This document shows, one piece after another, positions 34,411-45,200 of a stretch of 64,000 nucleotides of DNA (positions are counted from its first letter, which is position 1; every line of letters begins with the position of its first letter). The stretch spans positions 1-64,000 of the forward strand of contig NZ_PGDQ01000011.1 of NCBI RefSeq assembly GCF_003073135.1, given 5' to 3'. This DNA comes from Euzebya rosea. Lineage in GTDB: Bacteria; Actinomycetota; Nitriliruptoria; Euzebyales; Euzebyaceae. The notes below the pieces were generated by a model. The model worked only from the letters and a program-made list of their open reading frames with translations. It ran no database searches and had not been told where the DNA came from. Both the position numbers and the translations under genes were made by a program.

Positions 34411-36593
34411 GTGCCGGCCTCGACGGCGTCGAGGATGTCGTTGAAGAAGGTTTCGTAGGTGTGCTCGTTGACGACGGCCACCTGCCCGTTGCCGACGTCG
34501 ATGACCAGCCCGGGGTCGGTCCCGGACGGCACGTCGCCGTCATCGACCAGCGTCACCGCGTTGGTGTCGAGCATGTGCCCGAGCGCCTCGGGGTTGTGCA
34601 GCAGCAGCGGCAACATCTCGTTGACGATAACGGTCGTCTGCTGGTGGACCGAAGGCGCCGGCACCTGGTCCGGGGCGACGGCGTCGGCGACCTCCTCGGC
34701 GATCCACGTCGTCAGGCGCTTCGTGACCTCGCGGGCCACCACCTTGGCCACCGCACCCGACGGGCCGGCCAGGCCGATCACGGTGCTGGCGAGGCCGGCG
34801 CCGGTGGTGAACGCCGAGGTGATCGCGGCGCGGGCTTCCTCCACCGACAGCTCGTTGGCCTCCAGCGCGTGCTGCAGCGGGTTGAGCCAGTCGGCCAGCT
34901 CGTTCTTCAGCAGGTCCGACAGCGCGGTGTCGTCGGGGATGTCGTCGAGGCCCAGCGCGGCCGCGTCGGCGACGGCGGCGCTGATCACGAGATCGGTCAG
35001 CACCTGTGCATCGGGGCCGTCGAGCCCGTCCAGCAGGTTGGTGAACAGGGCGGTCACGTCGGCGTGGGTCAGGTCGCTGCTGGGCAGGGCGAGGTCGTCG
35101 ATGATCTCGGCGAGGTGTGGCTGGAGGAGCGCGGTCAGGGCCAGGTTGATGTCGAGGTGGCCGGCCCCGTCCCCGGCGATGGTCCCCGCCAACGCCTCGG
35201 CCACGGCGAGGGCGTCACCGTTGCTCGTGTGCAGGGCCGCGACGAGGACGGCGATGACCCCTTCGTCCACGCCGTGGGCGTAGGGGTCGAGGTCGAGCAG
35301 CAGCCTGACCCGCTCGGCGAGCTGGTCGGCGTCACCGGGGTCGAGGTAGGCCCGGACGGCGTCGGGATCGCTGGACAACGCCGTCAGCACGACCGCCAGG
35401 TGCTCACCGAAGCCCATGCTGGGGAAGAACTCGTTGCGGGCCGGGATGAGGAAGAAGTCCCGGTCGGGCAGGACCTCCTCGGCGATGGCCACGAGCACGT
35501 CGGTGCCCAGGCCGGCGACGGTGGCGAGGATCACGGCGGTGAACGGACCGTTGTCCTCGACGGTCGCCACGAGGGTCTGGCGTCCGGCCGCGCTGTGGGA
35601 CGCCGCGCCGATCATGGACAGGATCGCCTCGGCGAGGTCACCGTGGTCCGCCGCATCCCGGTAGCGCCCGAGGTACTCCAGGCTGGTGAGGGAGGCGGCG
35701 ACCCCGCCGGTCCCGAGCGCCTCGACGACGGCGCCGGCCGCAGCCTCGTGTCGGGCCAGCGCCTCGAGCATGCGTTCGGTGGCACGCAGCGCGTCGTCGG
35801 TCAGGTCGTGGTCGGGATCGAGCAGCTCCCCCTGGACGTGCAGCAGCAGCTCACCGAGCTCCGACGGGTCGATGATGCCGTCCCTGCCGGCGGCATCGAA
35901 GCCCGGGATCAGGTCGTCTGCGACGGCCGCGGCGACCGCGACCCCGAACGGCAGCAGGTCCGGCGTCGGGGGGATCGCCGCCCGCAGCCGCTGGGCCACG
36001 GCCATCGCGGCGGCCTCGTGCTCCTCCAGCAGCGCGGCCGCCTCACCCTTCAGGCGGGCCGCCTCGGCTTCGCACTCCGCGATGCCGGCATCGATCTCCG
36101 CCAGCCGTTCGGCGGCACGTTCGACCGCCCGGCGGGCGCTGTCGGTCGAGCCGTCCTCGTCGTCGCGCGCGTCGCGGAGTGCGTCACGGGCGCTCGCCAG
36201 CGCCTGCACCGCGGCCGGTCGTGCCTGCACCAGGGCGAGCCGTCGATCCTCGTTGGCCTCGGCCAGGTCGAGCAGGACGTCGGCGCGGGCCTGCATGCCC
36301 TCGACCGTCGCGGCCCAGTCGGCCAGCACCCCTGACACCGCCGTCCACGCCTCGCCCTGGGCGGCCACCATCGGCGGGGTGGTGGCGAGGGTCCGAAGGA
36401 ACCCGTCGGCGCTGTCCCCGCTCCAGTCGGAGGTGCCGACCGCGAGCCCCAGCCCGTCCACGTCGGCCGCCAGGTCGGTGCTGGACGTGGTCAGGTCGTC
36501 GACGCCCGCACGCATGTACTTCAGCACCTCGATGTCCCCGGGTGCCGGGTCGTTGCCGCCCAGGAGCGTGAAGTCCTTCCCTCGTCCGGCCAC
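34407..36593 (-). CDS. Large WXG-domain protein, candidate type VII secretion substrate
   Basis: The 728-residue product begins with a helical domain containing the WXG turn SDWSGDSADGFL (about residue 56), followed by long helices, typical of WXG100-like or T7SS-signal N-termini. A coiled-coil segment (about 120-190: RRAVERAAERLAEIDAGIAECEAEAARLK) leads into a large all-helical Ala/Leu/Asp-rich body (about 200-720) with no recognised catalytic motif or toxin domain. No signal peptide is present. The GTG start lies eight bases after the stop of an EspC-like gene. The cassette order EspC-like, WXG protein, lipoprotein suggests a secreted effector or envelope complex. No EccC/EccB-type secretion genes are in this window. 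Confidence 0.75.
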   Translation of the reverse strand: MAGRGKDFTLLGGNDPAPGDIEVLKYMRAGVDDLTTSSTDLAADVDGLGLAVGTSDWSGDSADGFLRTLATTPPMVAAQGEAWTAVSGVLADWAATVEGMQARADVLLDLAEANEDRRLALVQARPAAVQALASARDALRDARDDEDGSTDSARRAVERAAERLAEIDAGIAECEAEAARLKGEAAALLEEHEAAAMAVAQRLRAAIPPTPDLLPFGVAVAAAVADDLIPGFDAAGRDGIIDPSELGELLLHVQGELLDPDHDLTDDALRATERMLEALARHEAAAGAVVEALGTGGVAASLTSLEYLGRYRDAADHGDLAEAILSMIGAASHSAAGRQTLVATVEDNGPFTAVILATVAGLGTDVLVAIAEEVLPDRDFFLIPARNEFFPSMGFGEHLAVVLTALSSDPDAVRAYLDPGDADQLAERVRLLLDLDPYAHGVDEGVIAVLVAALHTSNGDALAVAEALAGTIAGDGAGHLDINLALTALLQPHLAEIIDDLALPSSDLTHADVTALFTNLLDGLDGPDAQVLTDLVISAAVADAAALGLDDIPDDTALSDLLKNELADWLNPLQHALEANELSVEEARAAITSAFTTGAGLASTVIGLAGPSGAVAKVVAREVTKRLTTWIAEEVADAVAPDQVPAPSVHQQTTVIVNEMLPLLLHNPEALGHMLDTNAVTLVDDGDVPSGTDPGLVIDVGNGQVAVVNEHTYETFFNDILDAVEAGT

Positions 36594-36601
36594 GTCGTCG
36601 C

Positions 36602-36880
36602 CTAGAAGATGCTGAGCAGGCGGTCGAGGAGCTCGGCGGACACGGCCGTGCCGTCGAGGTACCCCGCGGCGTCCTCGAGCTGCTCGGCGATCGTGTCGGC
36701 CCGCTCGCGCGAGGCGCGTCGGACGTCGGCCACTGCGTCGGCGATGGCGGCATGGCCGACGGCGTTGTCGCTCGGGGCCCCGCCGCTGGACGCGATGTCC
36801 TCGACACGGGCCGCGATGGCGCGTGCGTGGTCCGCGTGGGCACGCAGGTCGTCGGGATCGACGGTGATGGAGACGGTCAC
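36602..36880 (-). CDS. EspC/WXG100-like small helical protein
   Basis: The 92-residue product is a helical hairpin starting [26 protein letters not shown] and continuing with a second helix (RRASRERADTIAEQLEDAAGYLDG). This matches the size and pattern of EspC (DUF2580)-type ESX-associated proteins, which pair with larger WXG partners. It lacks a W-x-G turn itself. The start is GTG, preceded by GAGGACC. Its position directly before the large WXG protein supports a partner or chaperone role, which is inference. Confidence 0.75.
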   Translation of the reverse strand: MTVSITVDPDDLRAHADHARAIAARVEDIASSGGAPSDNAVGHAAIADAVADVRRASRERADTIAEQLEDAAGYLDGTAVSAELLDRLLSIF

Positions 36881-36920
36881 GGTGGTCCTCGGAGGAGTCG
36901 GGCACCCTCCTCTACCGATC

Positions 36921-36947
36921 GCGGCCGTCGGATTCCTCCCCGGCCGC
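36921..36947 (-). terminator. Possible hairpin between recD and the EspC-like gene
   Basis: A 7-bp perfect stem, GCGGCCG/CGGCCGC, with a 13-base loop lies just beyond the recD stop on the minus strand. It is a modest terminator candidate. Confidence 0.35.
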
Positions 36948-36959
36948 CGAGAAACCCGT

Positions 36960-38831
36960 TCAGGAGAGCGCGCGTCGCAACCGGTCGGGCAGGGCGCTGG
37001 CGCGGGTGACCGGTCGGCTGATCGCCCGGCGGACGGCGTCCTCGGTCGCGACGACCGTGACCGACCGGCGGGCACGGGTGACGGCGGTGTACAGCAGCTC
37101 GCGGGTGACGATCGGCGAGGGGTCGGTCGGCAGGACCACGACCACGTCGTCGAACTCGCTGCCCTGGCTCTTGTGGATCGTCATCGCGTGCACGGTCTGG
37201 ACCGACCCCAGCCGACGACGTTCGATGGGGGCGCCGTCGCGGCCGTCGATGATGACCCGCAGCCTGCCGTCGGTCTCCACGGTCACACCGACGTCGCCGT
37301 TGAAGACACCCAGGTCGTAGTCGTTGCGGCTGACCATGACGGGCCGGCCGGCGTACCACTCGGGCCGCTGGTAGCTGGGCACGTCCATGGCCCAGCCCTC
37401 GACCGCGGCGTTCCACACGGTCACCCCGTCGATGCCACGACGGTGCGCACACAGGACCTGCGCCGACATCGTGGTCCGCAGCGCCTCGTCGGCCTTCCCC
37501 GCCAGGCCCAACCGCATGGCCTCACGGACCTGCGGTTCGAGCAGCGCTCGCACCCCCGCGAGGGTGCCGGTCCCGTGGGGCCACGAGCCCGGCCGGTCCG
37601 GCACGACCAGGCTGACCGCCTGGGCGGTGGGGTCGGCGGGGTTGCGGACCATGGCGGCCAGCGCCCCGTCGACGTCGCCGGCCCGGATGAGCTGGGCGTA
37701 GGTGGAGATGCCCTTGTCGGAGCGGTAGTTGGTCCGCAGGGTGGTGACCTGCTCGGCCAGCGGGGTGCCGTCGGCGGCGGCCATGATGTCGCCCAGCACC
37801 GTGCCCGCCTCGACCGCTGCCAGCTGGTCGGGGTCGCCGACCAGGACGAGCGTGGCGTCGGGCCGCATGGCCTCGAGCAGGCGGGCGAGCATCGACAGCG
37901 ACACCATCGACACCTCGTCGACGATCACGAGGTCGAACGGCAGCGGGTTGTCGGCGTCGTGGCGGAACCGGGTGCGCGACCCCATCGATCCCAGCAACCG
38001 GTGCAGCGTGGTCGGGACGATGGCCAGGGCCCCGTCGACGTCGACCGTGCCGTCGGCGGCGAGGGCCGGGTCGATGGCCTCGGCGGCCTGGCGGATGGCC
38101 TCGCCCAGCCGGGCGGCGGCCTTGCCGGTGAACGCCCCGATGGCGATGCGCACCGGCCGGCCCTCGACGCGGGCATGGGCCAGCGCCACGCCGACCATCC
38201 GCGCAACCGTCGAGGTCTTGCCGGTCCCGGGGCCGCCGGCGATGACCGACAGGCCGGTGCGCAGCGCTGCATGGGCGGCGGCGTTCTGCTCGACGTTGGC
38301 CGACAGCAGCGTGTCCAGCGCCCGGGTGCCCTCTGCGGGCAGCTCCACGGCGCTGCCGCCGGAGCCCACTCGGCCGACGATGGCGTCGGCCACCGCCTGC
38401 TCGTTGCGCCAGTACCGGTCCAGGTACAGCCGGTCGTCCTCCAGGTGCAGCGGCCCGTCGGCACCGACCAGGGGCGACCCGGCGACGGCGGCGATCCACC
38501 CGTCGGGGTCGGGCCAGGTCTCGACCGGCAGCTCGACGACACGTCCGTCCTCGTCGACGACGGTGTCCGCGAGCTGGCGGATCGCCGCGAAGACGTGGCC
38601 GAACCGGGGGGCCCGGACCGCGAAGGCCGCACCCAGGACGGCCAGCTCGTCGGTGGTGCGCGTCAACCTGCCGATGCGCAGCGCCGCGTGCACGTCGGCG
38701 GCCGAGAGGATGCCGGCGGCGTTGAACACCCCGAGCAGCCCCGCGGCCCCCACGACACGCTCGGCGTCATGGGGGTCGACGCCGACCGGCTGGGGGCCGG
38801 GGACGGGTGTGGATGCGGGGACGCCGGTCAC
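36960..38831 (-). CDS. recD: Exodeoxyribonuclease V subunit alpha (RecD helicase)
   Basis: The 623-residue product is an SF1 5'-3' helicase. GGPGTGKTSTV is Walker A, VIVDEVSMVSLSML Walker B, LVGDPDQLAAVEAGTVLGD motif III, and VHAMTIHKSQGSEFDDV with LYTAVTRARRSV are motifs V and VI. The N-terminal domain (about 15-190) contacts RecC in known complexes. The start is GTG at 38831, overlapping the recB stop as GTGA. It is the third gene of a complete recC-recB-recD operon, the double-strand-break end-processing machine. Confidence 0.95.
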   Translation of the reverse strand: MTGVPASTPVPGPQPVGVDPHDAERVVGAAGLLGVFNAAGILSAADVHAALRIGRLTRTTDELAVLGAAFAVRAPRFGHVFAAIRQLADTVVDEDGRVVELPVETWPDPDGWIAAVAGSPLVGADGPLHLEDDRLYLDRYWRNEQAVADAIVGRVGSGGSAVELPAEGTRALDTLLSANVEQNAAAHAALRTGLSVIAGGPGTGKTSTVARMVGVALAHARVEGRPVRIAIGAFTGKAAARLGEAIRQAAEAIDPALAADGTVDVDGALAIVPTTLHRLLGSMGSRTRFRHDADNPLPFDLVIVDEVSMVSLSMLARLLEAMRPDATLVLVGDPDQLAAVEAGTVLGDIMAAADGTPLAEQVTTLRTNYRSDKGISTYAQLIRAGDVDGALAAMVRNPADPTAQAVSLVVPDRPGSWPHGTGTLAGVRALLEPQVREAMRLGLAGKADEALRTTMSAQVLCAHRRGIDGVTVWNAAVEGWAMDVPSYQRPEWYAGRPVMVSRNDYDLGVFNGDVGVTVETDGRLRVIIDGRDGAPIERRRLGSVQTVHAMTIHKSQGSEFDDVVVVLPTDPSPIVTRELLYTAVTRARRSVTVVATEDAVRRAISRPVTRASALPDRLRRALS

Positions 38832-41800
38832 GGGCGGTCCTCCGGGTCCAGGCCCTCGGTCAGCAGGCGATCGAGATCCTCCAGCAGCGCGGGAGGGGGT
38901 GTCCACGTGAACACCCCGTACGGGGTGCCGTCGGGCTGGACGGGCGCGTCCGGCCCGGTCATGCCGCGAACGAACAGGTAGGCCACGCCGGCCAGGTGCA
39001 CCGCCGGGTCGTAGTCGGCGATCCGCCAGCGCAGGTACCGGTGGGTGGCCACGGCGTAGAACAGCGCCTGCACCGGATAGTGGTGGTGCATCATCGCCTC
39101 GGCCATGGAGGCGCGGCTGTAGTGGCCGACGTGCAGCTCCTCCACCCCCGCCGGGCCGATGCGGTTGGTCTTGTAGTCCGCGACGAGGAACCGGTCGGGG
39201 CCTCCGTCGGCGTCGGGCACACGGGCGATGAGGTCGATGAAGCCGGCCAGGTAGCCGCGGATCTCCACGCTGCCGAGCGCGTCCTCGAGCACGTCGGCGT
39301 AGTCGGCCAGCGGGTCGTCGTCGGGCAGGTGGCGCCGCAGCAGCAGGGCCAGGTCGGTCAGCAGTACCCGGCCGGCGTCGTCGGCGCGGTCGCCCGGCAG
39401 GACGGGCAGCTCGAACTCGAGCTCGTCGATCCGGTCGGCCCGGCCGATGTCACGCAGCGCCCGTCCGGCCGCGGCCGGCCCGAGCGGGGTGTGGACGACG
39501 TCGACGAGCGCGTCGACGATGCCGTCGACCTCCGTCAGGTCCACCGAGGACGCCCGTGCCTGCACGGCCAGCTGCCGCGCGATCTGCTCGGCCAGGTCGT
39601 CGGCGTCGAAGGTGATGTGCTCGAAGACGGCGTGCACGGCGCTGCCCACGTCGGCCCCGCCGGGCATGACGGTCAGCGGCACGACCGCCCCGAGGTCGTC
39701 GGGGTCCTCGGGTTCGGGTCCGGCATGGGCGCCGGCGGTGCCGACCGGGTCGTCAAGGGCGTCGGGCCCGGCAGGGACCCCGTCGTCGACCACCCGCGGT
39801 GCGTCGGCGGACAGCCCGGCCACCCCGCCGCTGGCGGCCAGCGCGTCAGCGGTGCCGGCGGCGACCAGCCCGGAGTAGGAGTACCGGCGCCATCCGCGGT
39901 CGATGTCGCGGTCGAACGTCGACAACTCGACGCGGGGGGTGCGGTCGGGCGGGGTCCATCGGTCCCGGGATGCCCAGTCGGTGACGACGGTGCGGTGGAA
40001 CAGCCCGGGGTGGCCGTCCACCAGGTCGGTGGCGTTGCGGACGGCGTGGGTGGCCGTCGGGGTGACCCGGCCACGTCCCAGCAGCGTCGACATGGGCGAC
40101 TGCTTCGCCCTGTTGGCGTGGCCGTACCAGAGGACGAGGTGGTGCATGGCGCGGGTGGCCGCGACGTAGGCCAGCCGCATCTCCTCCTGCTCGGCCTCCT
40201 GCTCGGCGATCTCCTTGTGCGCGGCGTGTTCGGGACGGCGCGGCCACTTGCCACCGACGTCGGCCATCCGTCGCTTGCTCGTGGGGTCGGTGAAGACGAT
40301 GACGTCGTCCATGATCCCGACGACGTCCCACAGGAAGGGAACGAGCACGACGCGGCGCTGGAGCCCCTTGGCGCCGTGGACGGTCATGATCTCCACCGCA
40401 TCGCCGGTCTGCTCGAGCCGGCGGGCCAGCCGGTCGGGGGGCGGGTCGACGGCCGACGCCATGGCCGACTCGAGCCAGCTGATCAGCGATCCGAGCCCGT
40501 GGGCGGAGCTGCGTTCCTCGGCGTGCAGGACCTCGGTGACGTGAAGCAGGTCGGCGAGCCGCCGGTCGCCGCCGGGACGCGACCGCAGGCGAGGCGAGAA
40601 GCTGGTGCGGGCGTCCAGCCAGCGGTGGGCGGCGGCCACGCCGTGGGCGTGCAGGTGCTCGGCGAGCTCGTGCAGCATCACGTGCAGGCCGTCGACGTCC
40701 TCGTCGGTACCTGCGGCGACCCGTTCGGGGGACCAGCCGATCAGGTCGGTCAGGGCGGCCAGCCGGGCGCTGCCGGCGTGCCACGGCTGCTGCACGGCGC
40801 GGAGCACGGCCAGCCAGTCACGGGCAGCGGGGGTGTCCAGCACGTTGCCGACGCCGTTGAGGACGGTCGGGAGCCCGACCTCGTGCATGTGGGTCTGGAC
40901 CAGGCGGGCCTGGGCGTTGGTCCGCACGAGGACGGCGATGTCGGCGGGGCCGAGGTCACGTCTGCCGCCGTCGTCCTCGATGACCGTCGTGCCCGCCGAG
41001 AGCAGCTCGACGGTGTGGGCGGCCACGTCGCGGGCGACGAACTCGCGCATCTTGCCGACCAGCGGACCCCACCGGCTGGCGGGGATGTCGGCGTCGGGAT
41101 CGACCAGCCGGATGGCGACGGGCGCCACCGGCGGCGGGTCCAGCCGGACCGGCTTGGTCGGCACGACCGGGTCGACGCGGATCCGGCTGTAGCCCAGCGG
41201 CATGCCGGTGAAGAGGGTGGTGCACGCCTCGACGACGGGACCGTCGCTGCGGTGGTTGCGCTGGAGCGTGGCGTCGGGCCGGTCGCCGCGGGCCGCGAGG
41301 TAGGTGGAGATGTCGGCGCCACGGAAGGCGTAGATGGCCTGCTTGGGGTCACCGACCAGGACCAGGCTCCGGCCGTCGGCCCCGTCGGGGTCGCCGAACA
41401 GCGCGGTGAGGATCTGCCACTGGACGGGGTCGGTGTCCTGGAACTCGTCGACCAGGCCGACACGGAACCGCGTGCCGACGAGGTCGGCGACCGTGGGGCC
41501 ACGGTCCTCGTCGGTCAGCTGGGCAGCCAACCGGTCGAGCAGGTCGTCGTGGCTGTGCAGGCGCCCGGCCTGCTTGCGCTTGGCGGCTTCGACGCCGGCA
41601 GCGATCGCCATCCAGACCCTGGCGCCACCCTCGTCGTCGAAGGACGCGTCGGGACGCAGCGCCGAACGTGGGTGCTGCATGCCCGCCCGGATGATGGGCA
41701 GCGCCTTCATCGGGGCGTACGGCAGGTCGTCGCCGAGCCGCGGTTCGTGCCGGGCCATCCGGACGTACACGTCGCCCATGATCTGGGTCGCCAGCGCCCC

Positions 41801-42274
41801 CTCGTCCTCCAGCAGCGTCCCCAGCGCCGGGTCCCCCAGCCGCCGGAGCAGGTCGTCGCAGAACCCGTGGATGGTGGCGATGCTGGCATGGTCGATGTCG
41901 GCCAGCGCCGTGCGCAGGCGGGCCAGGCGTGCGGCCGGGTCACCGTGCTCGGGGGAGGCCAGGGCGTCATGCAGCTGTTCGTCGTCGACGTCGCCGGGCA
42001 CGGGGCGGCCGGACACGGCTGCGTCGAGCTGGTCGACGCTGGTCGACAGCCGGGTCAGCAACCGTCCGCGGAGCTCGCGGGACGCCGAGCGGGAGAAGGT
42101 GACGACCAGCAGCTCCTCCGCGGTGCAGCGGCCCTCTGCCAGGTATCGGGTGGCCAGCCCGACGATGGCATGGGTCTTGCCGGTGCCCGCGGACGCCTCG
42201 AGCGTGTGGTGGCCCACGGGCAGCGGGTGGACACCGATCCCGAAGGCTGGGGCGAGGGCGCGATCGGTCGTCAT
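38828..42274 (-). CDS. recB: Exodeoxyribonuclease V subunit beta (RecB helicase-nuclease)
   Basis: The 1148-residue product is an UvrD-type 3'-5' helicase with a C-terminal nuclease. EASAGTGKTHAI is Walker A, VDEFQDTDPVQW Walker B, LVGDPKQAIYAFRGADI motif III, and MTVHGAKGLQRRVV motif V. The nuclease domain carries the RecB-family motif LVADYKTNR with the preceding GFIDLIARV metal-ligand block, so it should be active. I chose the internal ATG at 42274, which overlaps the recC stop (ATGA). The protein is of normal RecB length. Confidence 0.96.
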   Translation of the reverse strand: MTTDRALAPAFGIGVHPLPVGHHTLEASAGTGKTHAIVGLATRYLAEGRCTAEELLVVTFSRSASRELRGRLLTRLSTSVDQLDAAVSGRPVPGDVDDEQLHDALASPEHGDPAARLARLRTALADIDHASIATIHGFCDDLLRRLGDPALGTLLEDEGALATQIMGDVYVRMARHEPRLGDDLPYAPMKALPIIRAGMQHPRSALRPDASFDDEGGARVWMAIAAGVEAAKRKQAGRLHSHDDLLDRLAAQLTDEDRGPTVADLVGTRFRVGLVDEFQDTDPVQWQILTALFGDPDGADGRSLVLVGDPKQAIYAFRGADISTYLAARGDRPDATLQRNHRSDGPVVEACTTLFTGMPLGYSRIRVDPVVPTKPVRLDPPPVAPVAIRLVDPDADIPASRWGPLVGKMREFVARDVAAHTVELLSAGTTVIEDDGGRRDLGPADIAVLVRTNAQARLVQTHMHEVGLPTVLNGVGNVLDTPAARDWLAVLRAVQQPWHAGSARLAALTDLIGWSPERVAAGTDEDVDGLHVMLHELAEHLHAHGVAAAHRWLDARTSFSPRLRSRPGGDRRLADLLHVTEVLHAEERSSAHGLGSLISWLESAMASAVDPPPDRLARRLEQTGDAVEIMTVHGAKGLQRRVVLVPFLWDVVGIMDDVIVFTDPTSKRRMADVGGKWPRRPEHAAHKEIAEQEAEQEEMRLAYVAATRAMHHLVLWYGHANRAKQSPMSTLLGRGRVTPTATHAVRNATDLVDGHPGLFHRTVVTDWASRDRWTPPDRTPRVELSTFDRDIDRGWRRYSYSGLVAAGTADALAASGGVAGLSADAPRVVDDGVPAGPDALDDPVGTAGAHAGPEPEDPDDLGAVVPLTVMPGGADVGSAVHAVFEHITFDADDLAEQIARQLAVQARASSVDLTEVDGIVDALVDVVHTPLGPAAAGRALRDIGRADRIDELEFELPVLPGDRADDAGRVLLTDLALLLRRHLPDDDPLADYADVLEDALGSVEIRGYLAGFIDLIARVPDADGGPDRFLVADYKTNRIGPAGVEELHVGHYSRASMAEAMMHHHYPVQALFYAVATHRYLRWRIADYDPAVHLAGVAYLFVRGMTGPDAPVQPDGTPYGVFTWTPPPALLEDLDRLLTEGLDPEDRP

Positions 42275-45200
42275 CGCTGGCCTCCCAGGCGCTGCAGCAC
42301 GGGTGCCCACAGCCGCATGGCGAGCGCGCCGAAGCGGTGGGGCTCGGCCGCCATGCCCAGCCGCTGGTCGTCCGTCCGGGCGGGGTCGCGGGTCAGCCGG
42401 TCGTAGGTGTGGACGTCACCGAGCAGCAGCACGTGGGCGGGGCGGCCGCAGTCGCTGGAGAACCCCATCGGGTGGGGGTCCCATGCCTTCGCCGCGGTGT
42501 TGTCGGCCTCCTCCGGGGGTTCGTGGTCGACCACCCTCGCCCGGGCGTAGGCATGGGCGGTGTCCGACGGCACGACGAGCGGTTCGCGCAGGCCGTCGTG
42601 GCGCAGCTGCAGCAGGTCGGCGAGGAAGCCGGTGGCCAGCTCCAGGCGGCGGTCCGCGGACGGGGCCAGCGGGTCGATGCGCCGGCTGGACGCGACGTCC
42701 TTGCGCTGGACCTTGTCGCGTCCGACGACGACGGACTCCCAGGAACGGTCCGGGTCCTGCACGGTGAGGGCGAGCAGGTCGATCCACGCCCGCATCAGCC
42801 GCTTGCCGGTGAGCCGCGAGTAGGACACGTCGACGATGCGGTCCCCGACCACGCCGTGCACCGCCCCGTGCACTCGCCAGCGGCCGACCTCGACGTCGAC
42901 GGCGACGTGGTCGCCCGATCCGTCGGCGGGCACCCCGATCTGCTCGCAGTGGGCGCGCAGCTCCTCCACCATCACCGGGATGGTGTTCACCTTGCCCGGC
43001 CGCAGCTCGGGTGGGGGCAGCAGGCCACGACCGCGGGCCGCGGTCACGACGGCGTCGAGGGCCTCGGTGTCGGACGGGTCCACGGCCAGCAGCGCCTCAC
43101 CGACCTTCCAGCCCTCGAGGCCGTCGAGCTCGACCGGCACGTTCTCGTCGGGCGCCTCGGGGTCCTCGGGCACCCAGATGCCCAGCGCCTCTCGGACGAA
43201 GGTGGTCGCCGGGTCGATCGCGAACCGCGACAGCGCGGCCAGGTCGACGTCGTCGTCCTCGGGCGGCGGCAGCAGCGCCGGTCCGGTGTCCTCGGTCGAC
43301 ACGGTGGCCGCAGCGGCCCGGTACGCCAGCCGGTCGAAGCCGGGACGACCGTCTGGGTCGAACGCGGCCGGGTCGTGGGCGTACCGTGGATGCCGGGTGG
43401 TCAGGCGGTCCGACAGCGGCCGGTCGGCGTCCGGGTCGAGCTGGTCGACAGCGCGCATCAGCTCGGCGACCGGCACACACGGCGGCACGGCCTCGTCGCT
43501 GCGTTCCTCCTGCCCCGTCCACGTGACGATCAGGTGGTCGCTGGCGGAGGCAACTGCGTCCAGCAGCAGCTGGCGGTCCTCGGTCCGCGGGTCGTGGTCC
43601 CCCACACGGGGCGTCCGGGCGATCAGGTCGTCGACGTGCGGCCGGGACGTGCGCGGGAACACCCCGTCGTCCATTCCGAGCAGGCAGACGACCCGGTGGG
43701 GCACCGACCGCATCGGCACGAGGGTGCACACGGTCAGGTCGCCGGTCATGTGGTTGGCCCGGCTGGGTCGGCCGCGCAGCCGGTCGGCCAGGAGGTCGCG
43801 GACCTCGCCCAGCGCCACGTCCGTCGGCAGGCCGTCGGCGCTGTCGGCCAGGTCACGGAGCAGCGCCGTCAGCTCGGTGCGCTGCCACGGTTCGTCCCGG
43901 GAGGCCAGGCCGAGCTGGTCGACGGTGTCGCCCAGCAGGTCGACCCACGCGTCGACCGGGCGGGGGGTGCGCAGCTGGGGCAGCAGGGCGGCCAGCCGGT
44001 TGCCGACCTCGGCCAGGCGGCCCACGGTGCGCACGCCGGTCCCCTCGATGTCGTCGTAGGGCGTGATCCCCTCGAGGGTCCGGTTGCCCTCGTCGGCCAT
44101 GGCCACCCCCAGCAGCAGCCGGTCGAGTCCCTCGTCGAGGGTGTTGTGGCGCACGCCGTCGAGGCCGAAGCGTGACCGTTCGGCCGCGTCGACGCCCCAA
44201 CGCACCCCGGCCCGTTCCAGCCACGTGCCGATGTCCTCGAGGTCATCGGTGTCGAAGCCGAACCGGCGACGCACCGGGTCGGCGGCCAGAAGGTCCAGCA
44301 GGCGGCTGGCGGTGACGCGCGTGGCCGCGAGGTCCAGCACCTCGTCGAGCAGCCGCAGGATCGGGTTGGTCTGCCGCAACGACCGGTCGGCCAGCCGGAC
44401 GCGCAGGTCGGGCCGGTCGTCCGCCGCGCTGCCGCCGCCCGCCAGGTGCGCCGCGACCAGCGGGGCGAAGGCCTCGACGTCGGGACACATGACGATGATG
44501 TCGCGCGGGCGGATCGTCGAGTCGGCGGCCATGACCCGCAGGATCTCGTCACGTAGCACCTGGACCTGGCGGGCCCGGCCGGGGCAGGCGTGCAGCTGCA
44601 CGCTCTGGTCGGGATCGACCGTCCCGGTCACCCCGTCGAGGGGCGAGTCGGTCCGCACGGCGCGCTGCAGGCGCTGAAGGATCGTCGGGCGCATCGGCAG
44701 GGTGTCCGCGGTGTCGGCGTCGACGTCACGGGTGCCGTCGGCGACGGTCTGGACGACGACCTGCAGCTCGCGCACGTCGCGCCCCCAGGCACGCAGCAGG
44801 CGGTTTCGCGGATCGGGCAGCACGACGTCCCGCCGGGCCGGCAGGATCGGCAGGCCCCGGGCGTCGATCGTGCCCGTGACGGACTGCACGGCCGCCCAGT
44901 CCGCCGCGGACGGATGCAGCAGCAGCAGGTGCACGTCGATGCGTCGGGCAAGCGCGGCGAGCACCGCCAGCTGGGTCGAGGGGATGGCGGTGAACCCGAA
45001 CAGCGCGAGGCGGTGGAGCCCCGGAGGGGTGGGAGCACCGCCGTCGAGCGCCGCCACCGTGTCGACGACCTGCTGGGGGAAGGCGGGCCGGTCGATGTGT
45101 GCGGCGAGCAGCCGGACGACCTCGGCCTGCCAGGCGTCGGCGTCGTCCAGCGTCCCACCGGCGCCGTCACCACGGCCGCCGTCCAGCCAGTCCAGCACCA

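Noticed and set aside
38807-42406. A 1199-residue plus-strand frame opposite recB
   Set aside because: It is antisense to an unmistakable RecB with all helicase and nuclease motifs.
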